Assembly (NCBI RefSeq): GCF_015751905.1
Contig: NZ_JADOUF010000001.1
Location: 2,480,001-2,544,000, forward strand
Reading direction: 5' to 3'
Source: Longispora fulva
GTDB lineage: Bacteria; Actinomycetota; Actinomycetes; Mycobacteriales; Micromonosporaceae
Length of the DNA stretch: 64,000 nt
Below are positions 8,163 through 16,334 of the stretch, one piece after another. The notes under the pieces are model-generated. The model was not told the DNA's origin, searched no databases, and worked only from the letters and a program-made list of their open reading frames with translations. Positions within the stretch are counted from its first letter, which is position 1. Every line of letters starts with the position of its first letter. The position numbers were made by a program, and so were the translations under genes.

Positions 8163-9532
8163 CTCCCGGCGAGGGCGAAGCTCAGACCTGCGACGAGATC
8201 CTCCGGCGGCTGGTCGTTGGTCGCGCGGCGCAGCGCCCGTTCCAGGTCCCTCAGTCCGGTGGTGACGCGCTGCGACCGCAGCGGTCTAGCCGCCTGCAAT
8301 GCCACGCGTGCTTGGGCGATGCCTTCATCGCGGTCGGCGGTGCCAAGTGTCAAGGTGGCCAGGGTCGCCGCCGACATGGCTTTCGACCGGGCGTAGGCGG
8401 CGGTGTGCCCGGCAACCGCTGTGTCCAGGCGCTGGGCGGCGTCGGTGTGGTGGCCGGTGATTTGCAGGTCGACGAGGGCATGGGCGGTATCGCCGGCGTG
8501 CTGGGCGTCGTCGTAATAGGCCGTCCACACCGGGTCCTCAGGGCGCTTCACTGCGGCGTAGTGCTCGTCGGCTTCGCCGACTGCGGCGAGGGCGTCCTGG
8601 GCGCGGGAGGGGCCGAGTTTGGCCAGCGCACGGGCACGGATGGTCGACAGTTCCGCGCGGATCGTCGCCGTCAATCGATCGGAACGCACGGCGGCCGTCT
8701 CGGCGTAGGTGAGCCCTTGGTCGGGGTTGCCGCACCAGATCTCCCGCCGGGCCATCGCCGCCAGCAGGCCGGCACGCAGTCGCCAGTCGCCGGACTCCTC
8801 CGAGCAGGCCAGTCCGAAGCCGAACATGCGGCGCGCGTCGTCATGGGCCAAACCGTCGAAGGCCATGAACCCCGCCACCGCCGAAAGCCCGGCGACGGCC
8901 GCGAACAGGTCTGGCCTGACTGCGGGCGCGATGGTGGCATGCAGCAGTTTCATCGACCAGTTGAGTTGCGCGACGACGGTCTCACGTGCGAGTCCTCCGC
9001 CGAACTGATTGTCCCAGCCAGCGAACACGCTGGTCGAGGCGTGGACCTGGTCAATCTCGGCTTGTCCGACCATGCGCGGGACCGGGGTGGCGGTGGTGGC
9101 CACCAAGCCCGCGCCGACCCCGAGCGCGGTTCGTAGGAACTCAGCCCGGTTCACGCCCTCCACGGTATCTGCCGACCACACCCGCACGGAAGGATCAACC
9201 ATGCCCCGGTCAGGAGAATCTGGCCGGGCCGGTTCCGGTTGTTCCCCTCGGTCCGACAGCGCGCAGGTAGGCCGATGCGCGGCGCGGATCATGCCCTGGA
9301 GGTTGTCGAATCCGGCGGCGAGCGTCCCGCCGGTGTCCAGGAGCCTGTCGCAGGCTTCCCAGAAGTCGCGGGGCACGTTCTGACGGCCGGTCTCCACATT
9401 GGCGATGGTTGAGCGTACGTAGTTTGTGAGTGGCGCGAGCGTGGTCTGGGTATGTCCGGCGGCGTTACGGTAGGCCGCGAGCGTCTGCCCCAACGCCTTG
9501 CGGGCGTCGCGTACTTCCTTCGGATCGGCCAT
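8159..9532 (-). CDS. XRE-type HTH regulator with TPR-like C-terminal region (copy 2)
   Basis: 457 aa from ATG 9532. The N-terminal helix-turn-helix (about 1-65) is nearly the same as in the copy at 4762-6246: LAPLTNYVRSTIANVETGRQ, then NVPRDFWEACDRLL. After a linker with NRAEFLRTALGVGAG, residues about 190-450 form helical TPR-type repeats. It leads the operon with the coupled APH-like kinase and probably the 2H phosphoesterase. Its leader carries the same TTGACA-N5-TTGACA element as copy 1, which suggests autoregulation or shared regulation. Confidence 0.82.
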   Translation of the reverse strand: MADPKEVRDARKALGQTLAAYRNAAGHTQTTLAPLTNYVRSTIANVETGRQNVPRDFWEACDRLLDTGGTLAAGFDNLQGMIRAAHRPTCALSDRGEQPEPARPDSPDRGMVDPSVRVWSADTVEGVNRAEFLRTALGVGAGLVATTATPVPRMVGQAEIDQVHASTSVFAGWDNQFGGGLARETVVAQLNWSMKLLHATIAPAVRPDLFAAVAGLSAVAGFMAFDGLAHDDARRMFGFGLACSEESGDWRLRAGLLAAMARREIWCGNPDQGLTYAETAAVRSDRLTATIRAELSTIRARALAKLGPSRAQDALAAVGEADEHYAAVKRPEDPVWTAYYDDAQHAGDTAHALVDLQITGHHTDAAQRLDTAVAGHTAAYARSKAMSAATLATLTLGTADRDEGIAQARVALQAARPLRSQRVTTGLRDLERALRRATNDQPPEDLVAGLSFALAGR

Positions 9533-9539
9533 CTGTTTC

Positions 9540-9692
9540 CCCGTCCTGAGCTGGAAGACCTCTGCCCGGCTGTCCTGGCAAGCGCGACCAGGGCCGTTCA
9601 GGCGTTAGTCAGGATCGATGAAACGCAGGTCGCAGACAAGCCACACGCTTTCGCCCAATGTCGGAATGTATTGACAATCCATTGACACCAGG
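9540..9692. promoter_or_regulatory. conserved leader of XRE copy 2 with TTGACA direct repeat
   Basis: TTGACA occurs at 9671-9676 and 9682-9687, 11 bp apart, preceded by TGTCGGAA. The block is nearly identical to 6374-6400. Here it sits between the divergent XRE regulator and the broken epimerase at 9724, so on the plus strand the TTGACA hexamers could also act as -35 elements. See the matching feature at 6250-6400. Confidence 0.55.
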
Positions 9693-9723
9693 CGCACCCC
9701 CTGCGTTGCGCCCGGTCCAGCAT

Positions 9724-10111
9724 GATGGCCGGTATGCGTCTGCTGCTGATCGGCGGTTCCTGGTTCCTCAGCCGGGTCCTCGCCGAGTCCGCGTTCAGCG
9801 CGGCTGGTCCGTGACGTGCTTCAATCGTGGCAAGACCAGCCGTGACGTGCCCGGAGTCCGCAGCATCCGTGGTGATCGCGTCGACCCCGCATCGCTGGAC
9901 TCCCTCGCGGCTCAGGGTGGCTGGGACGCGGTGATTGACACCAGCATCTACGAGCCGCCAGAAGCCGCATCGATGGCGCAAGCGCTGCGCACCCGTCGCA
10001 GCCCGGTACGCGCTGGTGTCGGCCTATCGTCATTGGCCCGAGCAACCGTCGCAGGAACTGTCACCGCTGCGGCCGGCTCGCCTCGACGCCCGCGAGAGCG
10101 ATCCGGATGCG
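9724..10111 (+). pseudogene. truncated, frameshifted copy of the 3736-4782 epimerase
   Basis: Aligns base by base with 3736-4135, starting at the same ATGATGGCCGG and ending at CGAGAGCGATCCGGATG. It has lost one base near 9797 and gained one near 9990, then lost a 9-base block near 10018. The reading frame is therefore broken twice and the C-terminal two thirds are missing. The sequence then switches abruptly to the leader of the MFS gene. It is a partial duplication, probably carried along with the XRE regulator. Confidence 0.85.
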
Positions 10112-10155
10112 CGGCACATCGCGGTCCCGCGCCGCCCCCAGTACAGGAGTCGCCG

Positions 10156-11448
10156 GTGAACACCGAAGCCACCACCCCCGCCCGGGGAACTACCGCTCTG
10201 GTCGCCGCGACGGCCGTGTCGGTGACCGGCGACGGGATACTCCTGGCAGCCGCACCGCTGCTGGCCGCGTCCCTGACACGCGACCCCCTCGCCATCGCCG
10301 CGGTCACCGCCGCCGGGTTCGCCCCGTGGCTTCTCATCGGACTGCCCGCCGGCGCGCTGGTCGACCGGTGGAACCGCAAGGCGGTCATGATCGGCGCCGA
10401 CCTGGTCCGCGCCGCAGTCCTGGCCACCATGGTGGCCCTGCTGTGGACCGGCGCGATGAACATGCCGGTACTCGTCGCCGCGATCCTGGTCATCGGCGTC
10501 GCATCGTGCCTGTTCGAGCCCGCCTCCCACGCGATCCTGCCCGCACTCGTCAGCCGCGAACCCGCCAGGCTCGCCGCGATCAACGCAAAACTCTGGTCAG
10601 CTGACACCTTCGGCCGAGCCCTCGCCGGCCCGCCACTGGGCTCGGCCACGTTCGCCGCGGCACCGGCACTGCCCTTCGGCCTGGACCTGGTCTCGTTCCT
10701 GATCTCCGCGGCACTTCTCACCCGCGTCAGACCCGCACACGTGGAACCCGCAGCGCGGACCACGATCCGTGCCGCGGTCGTCGAGGGCGTCACCTATCTG
10801 ATGCGCCACCCCATGCTGCGCTCCCTCGCCATGGGCATGACCGGCTACAACCTGGGCTACAACGTCGCCGCCGGCGTCCTGGTGCTCTACGCCCAGGACG
10901 TCCTGCACGTCACCACCGCCGGGTACGGGCTCCTGCTGGCCGTCGGTGCGATCGGCGCCGTCGCTGCCGGCCCTCTCGCGCCGAAGATCATCGGCCGACG
11001 CACCCCGCGTCAGATCTACGCCGCCGCCTACGCCCTACAGGCCGCATGCTGGGCGCTCGTCGTAGCCACCGCCAACCCGTGGGTCACCGCCGCCGCCCTC
11101 GCCCTCCTGAGCGTCGGATCCGGCGTGACCACCATCAACAGCGCCAGCATCCGCCAACGCCTCACCCCCGACACCATGCTCGGGCGCATCACCGCCGCCA
11201 CCCGCCTCCTCGGCATCGGCTCCGCCGCCATCGGAGCACTCCTCGGCGGCACCATCGCCACCCTCACCAACCTCACCACCGCCATCACCACCGCCATCGT
11301 CGTCCTCGCCGCCGGCGCGGCCACCTTCGCCCTCAGCCACGAACCACGCCCCACTCAACTCATCACCACCACCACCGATGAACGCCACCAGGCCGACGAT
11401 GAGGCACCACCCCGTACTTCGGGGCCCTCCCGACGTCCTACGTCATAA
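10156..11448 (+). CDS. MFS transporter (EntS/MFS_3-like exporter)
   Basis: 430 aa starting at GTG 10156, with AGGAG at 10145-10149. It has about ten to twelve hydrophobic segments, and the loop between segments 2 and 3 reads GALVDRWNRKAVMIGAD, the MFS D-R-x-x-R-R/K signature. The middle loop and the GLLLAVGAIGAVAAGPLAPKI segment are typical of MFS_3 drug or siderophore exporters. Its frame is open back through the epimerase fragment, but the strong ribosome-binding site and family length favour this start. The 3' end is rich in ACC/ATC codons. Confidence 0.82.
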   Translation: MNTEATTPARGTTALVAATAVSVTGDGILLAAAPLLAASLTRDPLAIAAVTAAGFAPWLLIGLPAGALVDRWNRKAVMIGADLVRAAVLATMVALLWTGAMNMPVLVAAILVIGVASCLFEPASHAILPALVSREPARLAAINAKLWSADTFGRALAGPPLGSATFAAAPALPFGLDLVSFLISAALLTRVRPAHVEPAARTTIRAAVVEGVTYLMRHPMLRSLAMGMTGYNLGYNVAAGVLVLYAQDVLHVTTAGYGLLLAVGAIGAVAAGPLAPKIIGRRTPRQIYAAAYALQAACWALVVATANPWVTAAALALLSVGSGVTTINSASIRQRLTPDTMLGRITAATRLLGIGSAAIGALLGGTIATLTNLTTAITTAIVVLAAGAATFALSHEPRPTQLITTTTDERHQADDEAPPRTSGPSRRPTS

Positions 11449-11585
11449 GCCTCCTGATCAGCGCGGTCCCGCGCTCAACCCACGCCTTCAGCACCACGGA
11501 AATCTGCTTGATACGGGCGCACGTCAGATGTTGGTCGGCTGGGAGGTTGATGTGGCGCGGACACGTACGCGTCGGCCTTCGATTG

Positions 11586-11702
11586 CTACCAGTCGAGGTA
11601 GGCGGCGACGTCGCGTCCCGACACACCGACGGCTTCACGGAGTTGACGCAACTCGGGCCCGATCTGCACCCGCACCCGCATCCGAACCGCCCACGGCTTC
11701 AT
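11586..11702 (-). pseudogene. truncated XRE helix-turn-helix fragment
   Basis: From ATG 11702 the minus strand encodes 38 residues including IGPELRQLREAVGVSGRDVA and AYLDW, then stops at 11586-11588. This is the first half of the HTH found in Scr1/DUF5753-type XRE regulators, cut where the recognition helix should follow. Downstream bases to about 11440 do not restore the domain in any frame. It is probably the remnant of a deleted regulator. Confidence 0.5.
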
Positions 11703-12165
11703 GCCCCACGGATACAAGATCATGACTGGCATCGCAAACGGATCTCTTCTCTACCGACGGCGCTCAAGGCCGCGAACTGGGCCGGCGGAGTAAAACCGCT
11801 GCGAGGTGGCGCTGTGGACCGTGGAGCGTCGCACTGTAAGCGGTTGACCGACTGGCTCTTCGCATCTTCATTGACCACCATGATGATGCACACGTGCATC
11901 CCAGCTGAATTGGTGGTGATCCACGCATCGCGGTGGACGGTGAGAGCCCTGTGGTCTCACCCCGGGAGAGGAGTGACCGTACCGTTCCTCGTACTGGCTG
12001 CGGCGGCCTTCGTGGCAGGACTGCGATGCTGGCGGCCATACCCGTGGGTGGCCTGGACCTGCAACGGGCCAAGACGGAGTACCAGCTGCGTCGGCGTCAG
12101 CGCCGCCACCCGCTCATCGCCGCTGTCGGCCTCGTCGCGGCCCCGGCCTCGGCATGGGTGCGCCC
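11703..12165. other. no recognisable gene
   Basis: About 460 bases between two regulator remnants. Several long frames exist but none has a credible start, ribosome-binding site or recognisable domain. It is probably decayed sequence. Confidence 0.4.
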
Positions 12166-12309
12166 ATGGATGCCCGCCGGCTCCGCGCAGTTGACCTTCA
12201 TGGCAGGCACGACCTCGCCATGTACGAGCAGATCTGGACCGCCCTCACCGGCACCGCGCTCAGCCTTGATGAGACCCGAGACTGGGCCCACGCCCAGGTC
12301 ACCGACTAG
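12166..12309 (+). pseudogene. C-terminal remnant resembling DUF5753 of XRE regulators
   Basis: A 47-residue open frame ending DLAMYEQIWTALTGTALSLD and ETRDWA. This matches the closing helices of DUF5753, where a Y-E-x-x-W/L helix is followed by ALSPxETxxW. No HTH precedes it in frame. Together with the N-terminal HTH fragment at 11586-11702 (opposite strand) it suggests one or two destroyed regulators here. The assignment rests on pattern memory and is tentative. Confidence 0.35.
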
Positions 12310-12475
12310 ACAACCAATCAGCCCCCGGCCGACCGACGCGACAGCGGCGCGCCCAACAGCCAGCTGAAGCTCGTGCGCCACATGTTGTGGTCTGATATCA
12401 CGAGAAGCTCAACCTGTTGCGTTTTTGCTTGATCCCCTTAGCTCGAATCCAGATCCCGTGAACGCTGGAGCGACC

Positions 12476-12928
12476 ATGTACTCGATCGATACCCTCCCAC
12501 CACACGACCTGGCCCGCGGCGGTAGTTCTCCTGTTCCGTCGCCTCGGTGTCGGCCCGGTGCCACGATGTCGTTCACTGTTGGAGGCGCCTACGGGCATCT
12601 CCTCACCAGCACCCTGTCTGATGGATCTCTCGTCGACGTGCGAATCGTGATGGCCAAGGAAGGGTCCACGATGCGGGGCCTGACCGACGGCCTCTCGGCG
12701 ATGCTCACGATCGGCCTGCGCCACGGTGTCCCTTTGGAGTTCCTCTTGTCACAGCTGATCGGGACCCGGTTTGAACCATTCGGGATGACTGATGATCCGG
12801 AGATTCCGGTGGCCACGTCGATTACTGACTACGTTGCCCGCCGCCTCGCCCTCGACTACCTGCCCAGTTCCGATCAGCGAGGTTGCGACTTGGAGTCGGC
12901 AGACGTAACGGACATGGTGAGCCGGTGA
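12476..12928 (+). CDS. stand-alone TSCPD-domain protein (NrdJ C-terminal-like)
   Basis: 150 aa from ATG 12476, preceded by GGAG at 12467-12470. Residues about 30-140 match the TSCPD region at the C terminus of vitamin B12-dependent ribonucleotide reductase: FTVGGAYGHLLTSTLSDGSL, MAKEGSTMRGLTDGLSAM, GVPLEFLL, RFEPFGMTDDPEI and RRLALDYLP. The catalytic barrel and the terminal Cys motif are absent. Its stop overlaps the start of the CYTH gene (GTGA at 12925). It may bind the reductase or nucleotides, or be a domesticated fragment; the good ribosome-binding site argues that it is expressed. Confidence 0.75.
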   Translation: MYSIDTLPPHDLARGGSSPVPSPRCRPGATMSFTVGGAYGHLLTSTLSDGSLVDVRIVMAKEGSTMRGLTDGLSAMLTIGLRHGVPLEFLLSQLIGTRFEPFGMTDDPEIPVATSITDYVARRLALDYLPSSDQRGCDLESADVTDMVSR

Positions 12929-13479
12929 AGCCGGAGTACGAGGCCCGCTTCTACGACGTCGACCCCGCCACCATCGCCGACACTCTCGCCGCACGGGGCG
13001 CGACCTGCACCATGCCTCGAACGCTCATGCGGCGCGTGATCTTCACCAACCACGACATCGCCGAGCGAGGCGGCTGGCTGCGTCTGCGCGAACAGGGAGA
13101 ACGGATCTTCCTGACCTACAAGCAGAACACCGCCGTGCCGTCGGCCATCGACAGCGTCCTTGAAACCGAACTCGAAGTGTCCGACTTCCACGCCACCCGC
13201 ACTCTGCTGGAGGCCATGGGCTGCACCGCACGGCGCTACCAGGAGAACTACCGCGAAGAGTGGACCCTGCACGGCGTCACCTTCGACCTGGACATCTGGC
13301 CCGACCTGCGGCCGTTCCTGGAGATCGAGGGAACCGACGAGGCGGCCGTACGCCGGGGCGCGGAAGTACTCGGACTGGACTTCACGACCGCCACCTTCGG
13401 CAGCGTAGACAAGGTCTACCTCACCGTCCTCGACCGAGACATCCTCACCGAAGACCGGCTCGTGTTCACGTCCGCGTAG
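12925..13479 (+). CDS. CYTH-domain protein (class IV adenylyl cyclase / triphosphatase fold)
   Basis: 184 aa from GTG 12925, coupled to the TSCPD gene by a 4-bp overlap. The N-terminal signature is EYEARF, an ExExK-type motif with Arg in place of Lys. Further tunnel residues fit the family: RGGWLRLREQGER, FLTYKQN, ETELEVSD and DIWPDLRPFLEIEG. CYTH enzymes bind triphosphates in a beta tunnel with metal and act as adenylyl cyclases, thiamine triphosphatases or inorganic triphosphatases. Pairing with a nucleotide-reductase-like domain suggests a nucleotide substrate, which is inference. Confidence 0.85.
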   Translation: MKPEYEARFYDVDPATIADTLAARGATCTMPRTLMRRVIFTNHDIAERGGWLRLREQGERIFLTYKQNTAVPSAIDSVLETELEVSDFHATRTLLEAMGCTARRYQENYREEWTLHGVTFDLDIWPDLRPFLEIEGTDEAAVRRGAEVLGLDFTTATFGSVDKVYLTVLDRDILTEDRLVFTSA

Positions 13480-13623
13480 CGCCGTAGCCAGCTGGCTGTG
13501 CCAAACAGCGTTTGTTGGCCAGCGACCTGCTACTGACCTGCTGGTCAGGGGCGTTCGAGGATTCGGACCTGGCCTTAACGGCGATCGAAAGTTGGCCGCA
13601 TTGGAATGTCAAACGCGCCGCGC

Positions 13624-14184
13624 TCAGTCCAGTGACGGCTGGCGGAAGTAGGTCAGTGGGGTGATCTCGGGCTGCCCGTCGAGGCGGCGCAGGATCTCCT
13701 CGGCGAAGGCGAGGTAGTTCGACCCGGTGGCGGTGACGATGTTCGCGTCGGTGACCAGGGTCTCGGCGAGCCTCGTGCCCCGTCCGACGATGGCTGCGTA
13801 CGCGGCCTCGTCGGGCGTCAGCGATGCGGTGTAGCGGGCGTTGTCCAGGACGCCGGCGTTGGCGAGCAGGGCGGGGCCGGCGCAGATGGCGGCCAGTAAC
13901 TTGCCGTGGGCGTGCATGGCCTGGATGAGCCTCGTCAGCTCGGGGTGGCCGAACAGGCTGGCGGGTTCCCCGCCGGGGATGATCAACGCGTCGTACGCGT
14001 CTGGGGTGATGGCGGTGCCTGCCTCATCGGGTTGGATGGTCAGCCGGCCGGTGGAGGTCACTGGCCGGGCAGTCGGACCGACGGTTGTCAGCGTGTGTCC
14101 GGTGCCGCTCAGCGCAGTGATGAGCACAGCGATCTCGAACTCGGCGAAGCTGTCGTAGACGAACAGCAGGATCTTCTTGTGCAT
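13624..14184 (-). CDS. DJ-1/PfpI family protein
   Basis: 186 aa from ATG 14184; an in-frame ATG at 14274 would add an unlikely leader. Features of the class I glutamine-amidotransferase-like fold are visible: ILLFVYDSFAEFEIA at the N terminus, LIIPGGEPA, and the nucleophile elbow AAICAGPALLANAG with its Cys. The family includes glyoxalase III/deglycase-like, isonitrile hydratase-like and AraC-fused sensors. It is a single-gene unit on the minus strand, divergent from the 14322 gene. Substrate is unknown. Confidence 0.82.
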   Translation of the reverse strand: MHKKILLFVYDSFAEFEIAVLITALSGTGHTLTTVGPTARPVTSTGRLTIQPDEAGTAITPDAYDALIIPGGEPASLFGHPELTRLIQAMHAHGKLLAAICAGPALLANAGVLDNARYTASLTPDEAAYAAIVGRGTRLAETLVTDANIVTATGSNYLAFAEEILRRLDGQPEITPLTYFRQPSLD

Positions 14185-14321
14185 GGTCGCGCAGCGTATA
14201 GGGCTCACGGCCGGTCTGAGATTGAATTTCGGGGCAGGTCGTCGCGATGGCCAACTAGCGCCCAGATCGGCCACCTAACGGACTTCGTCTCAGGGCGGTA
14301 ACCGGCTGTCGGCGCGTCGAC

Positions 14322-14585
14322 TTGCTGAACTTCGGTCAGGTGTTCGAGGATCGTGCCGTGGAAGAACTCGCAGCGTGGCACAACGGACGTGACGACCTCG
14401 AGCGGATGGTCGTCATCGTCCGCCGTAACCTCTCCAGCGGATCCTGCGAGGTGCAGGTCAGCACCGCCGAGGGTCCCAAGCTGCAGGAACTGCTGACAGA
14501 GGCCAACGCGTTCGCGCTGGCCACGCAGATCCGCAAGACGGCCAAGGGCCGTTGGGAACGTGTCAACATGTCCGCCCAAACATGA
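14322..14585 (+). CDS. hypothetical small protein
   Basis: About 87 aa if it begins at TTG 14322; GTG 14340 is an alternative and neither has a strong ribosome-binding site. The sequence is a mixed alpha/beta soluble protein with an RMVVIVRRNLSSG strand and a helix, LLTEANAFALATQIRKTA. Its TGA overlaps the ATG of the NUDIX gene, implying co-translation. I do not recognise a family. Confidence 0.5.
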   Translation: MLNFGQVFEDRAVEELAAWHNGRDDLERMVVIVRRNLSSGSCEVQVSTAEGPKLQELLTEANAFALATQIRKTAKGRWERVNMSAQT

Positions 14586-15193
14586 CCGCGCGCCGCGACC
14601 AGACGATGAACCTGAGTCACACCGAGGCCACCCTCCGCGCGGATCTCACCGCGTTGATCGCCGCCATCACGCCCGGAGACGCGGTCGAGGAAGCCGATCT
14701 GCGGCACACCCTGGAGTGGGTAGCCAGCGGTTACGACCTGTACCGCACGGCCAAACCCGCCACCCCGCCCCAGCACCTGGTCGCGTACTTCCAGGTCATC
14801 GACCCGGACACGGGGTTGATGCTGCTGGGCGAGCACAGGGGCGCCGGACTGCTGCTGCCAAACGGTGGGCACGTCGAGCCAGGCGAGAAGCCGTGGCAGG
14901 CGGTGGTCCGGGAGTGCCGCGAGGAACTGCACGCCAGCGCGGAGCCCTCACCACGGTTCGGCACTCGCCCGGCGTTCGTCTCGGTCACCCGCACCCGCGG
15001 CCCAGCCGCCGGGCAGCATGTCGACGTATCGCTGTGGCACGTCGTACACGTGGAACGCGAGTCGGTCTCCTATTTCGACCCGGCCGAGTTCACCGCCATG
15101 CATTGGATGGGCCCACGCGAGATTCTCATGATGCAGGCCGAACGGCTGGACCCGTGCATGCACCGCTTCACCCGCAAGATCACCCAATCGTGA
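14582..15193 (+). CDS. NUDIX hydrolase
   Basis: About 203 aa from ATG 14582 (4-bp overlap with the upstream gene); ATG 14606 is also possible. The NUDIX box is complete, from GGHVEPGEKPW to RECREELH, fitting G-x5-E-x7-R-E-x-x-E-E with His at the usual terminal Gly. An N-terminal helical extension of about 60 residues precedes it. The family cleaves nucleoside diphosphates linked to another group. Substrate cannot be told from sequence. Confidence 0.85.
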   Translation: MTARRDQTMNLSHTEATLRADLTALIAAITPGDAVEEADLRHTLEWVASGYDLYRTAKPATPPQHLVAYFQVIDPDTGLMLLGEHRGAGLLLPNGGHVEPGEKPWQAVVRECREELHASAEPSPRFGTRPAFVSVTRTRGPAAGQHVDVSLWHVVHVERESVSYFDPAEFTAMHWMGPREILMMQAERLDPCMHRFTRKITQS

Positions 15194-15235
15194 AGAAGCC
15201 CTGGAAGCTGCAGGGCAACGGAAGGACCTGAACTG

Positions 15236-15658
15236 ATGTCCGCGACCACCACCGACACCGTTCTCCGCACCGGTGGGTGCCTGTGCGGGAGGATCCGGTT
15301 CACCGTCAGCGGCGAACCAGATTTCCCCCACGTTTGTAGCTGCCGAAATTGTCAGAGGCTGGGCGGCGGCCCGCTGCAGTCCTGGGTGTCCTTCCCGATG
15401 CAGGGCCTGCGGTGGACCGGCGAGGGCGGCGAGCCACGCTGGTACGACACCTTCGCGGGCAAGACCACCCGGGGATTCTGCACAACATGCGGCAGCTCAG
15501 TGGCCGCGATCGACTACGGGGTCGACCTCATCGGTATCAACATGAGCGCGTTGGACGTCCAGGATGACCCCCGACTCGTGCCGGTCAACCAAAGCTTCCG
15601 TGGCGATGCGGTTCCCTGGCTCCCCCAGGTCCCTGACACCCAGCCCGCCGCGGCCTAG
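15236..15658 (+). CDS. GFA/CENP-V-type zinc protein
   Basis: 140 aa from ATG 15236. The paired zinc sites of the GFA family are present: GGCLCGRIRF, then CSCRNCQR, then a distal FCTTCGSS. The family is named for glutathione-dependent formaldehyde-activating enzyme, but most members are uncharacterised carbon-sulfur lyase-like proteins. It follows the NUDIX gene by 42 nt on the same strand and could share its transcript. Confidence 0.85.
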   Translation: MSATTTDTVLRTGGCLCGRIRFTVSGEPDFPHVCSCRNCQRLGGGPLQSWVSFPMQGLRWTGEGGEPRWYDTFAGKTTRGFCTTCGSSVAAIDYGVDLIGINMSALDVQDDPRLVPVNQSFRGDAVPWLPQVPDTQPAAA

Positions 15659-15754
15659 CCCCGCCGGAGGAGCCAGTATGCAGTACGCCGCCGTCGCCCG
15701 CGCCCCGGATGACTTCCAACAGCCCGTCACCGCCGCCGAGACATCACCCCTGCC

Positions 15755-15904
15755 GCACGTTGGCGAGCCGGGGCGTATGAGGCCCGACACCTGGCCGCCC
15801 TGCGGCTGGAACGCCACCGCCGGGGCAATACCGACGGCGTGGCCCAGTCCTACCCGGAGATGGCCGTGGTGCTCGACGCCCTGCGCAACAGGCCCGCGCG
15901 GTGA
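15755..15904 (+). pseudogene. C-terminal fragment of a hypothetical protein
   Basis: An open frame ending at TGA 15902-15904 encodes a helical tail with RWRAGAYEARHLAALRLERH and YPEMAVVLDALRNRP. It looks coding, but no start codon is available in this frame after the stop near 15708. It is probably the 3' end of a gene whose 5' part was lost. Confidence 0.35.
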
Positions 15905-16334
15905 CGGCCAAGTTCCCCTTCGGAACAGAGTTCGCTTCCGTTGAAGCGGGGTGCGCTCGAGCCTCCAGATCCAGTGGCTCGCTGAGCGCCAACGGGACCC
16001 TGGCCATGGATCTGGTCCGACTGCGGGCGCTCGCCGGCGAGGCGGAGGGCCTGGTCGTGGGCGAGGAGGTGCTGCACCGTGTCGCTTCGCGTTCGTTCTG
16101 GCGAGGGTTCACTGCCCCCGCCGCATATCCGCCGAGCCGTCGGCAGTTATCGCCTCTCATTCTGAGTGGCGAATTTCCGGCCGGTTGGGTCAGCAAGCTG
16201 CCCGCGGGCCGTCGGCCGGGCAGCGTGGGCTCCGACCGCCGCTCGCCAGCCTCGTCTTCTGGGCCACCCGCACCGATCTGGGAGTCGGGTGAAACCCGGT
16301 TGACGGCCCGGCCGGCGCGGACGAGGGTCGCTGG
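15905..16334. other. no recognisable gene
   Basis: A 430-base stretch with only overlapping GC-driven frames on both strands. I see no domain, ribosome-binding site, repeat or hairpin that supports a feature. Confidence 0.4.
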
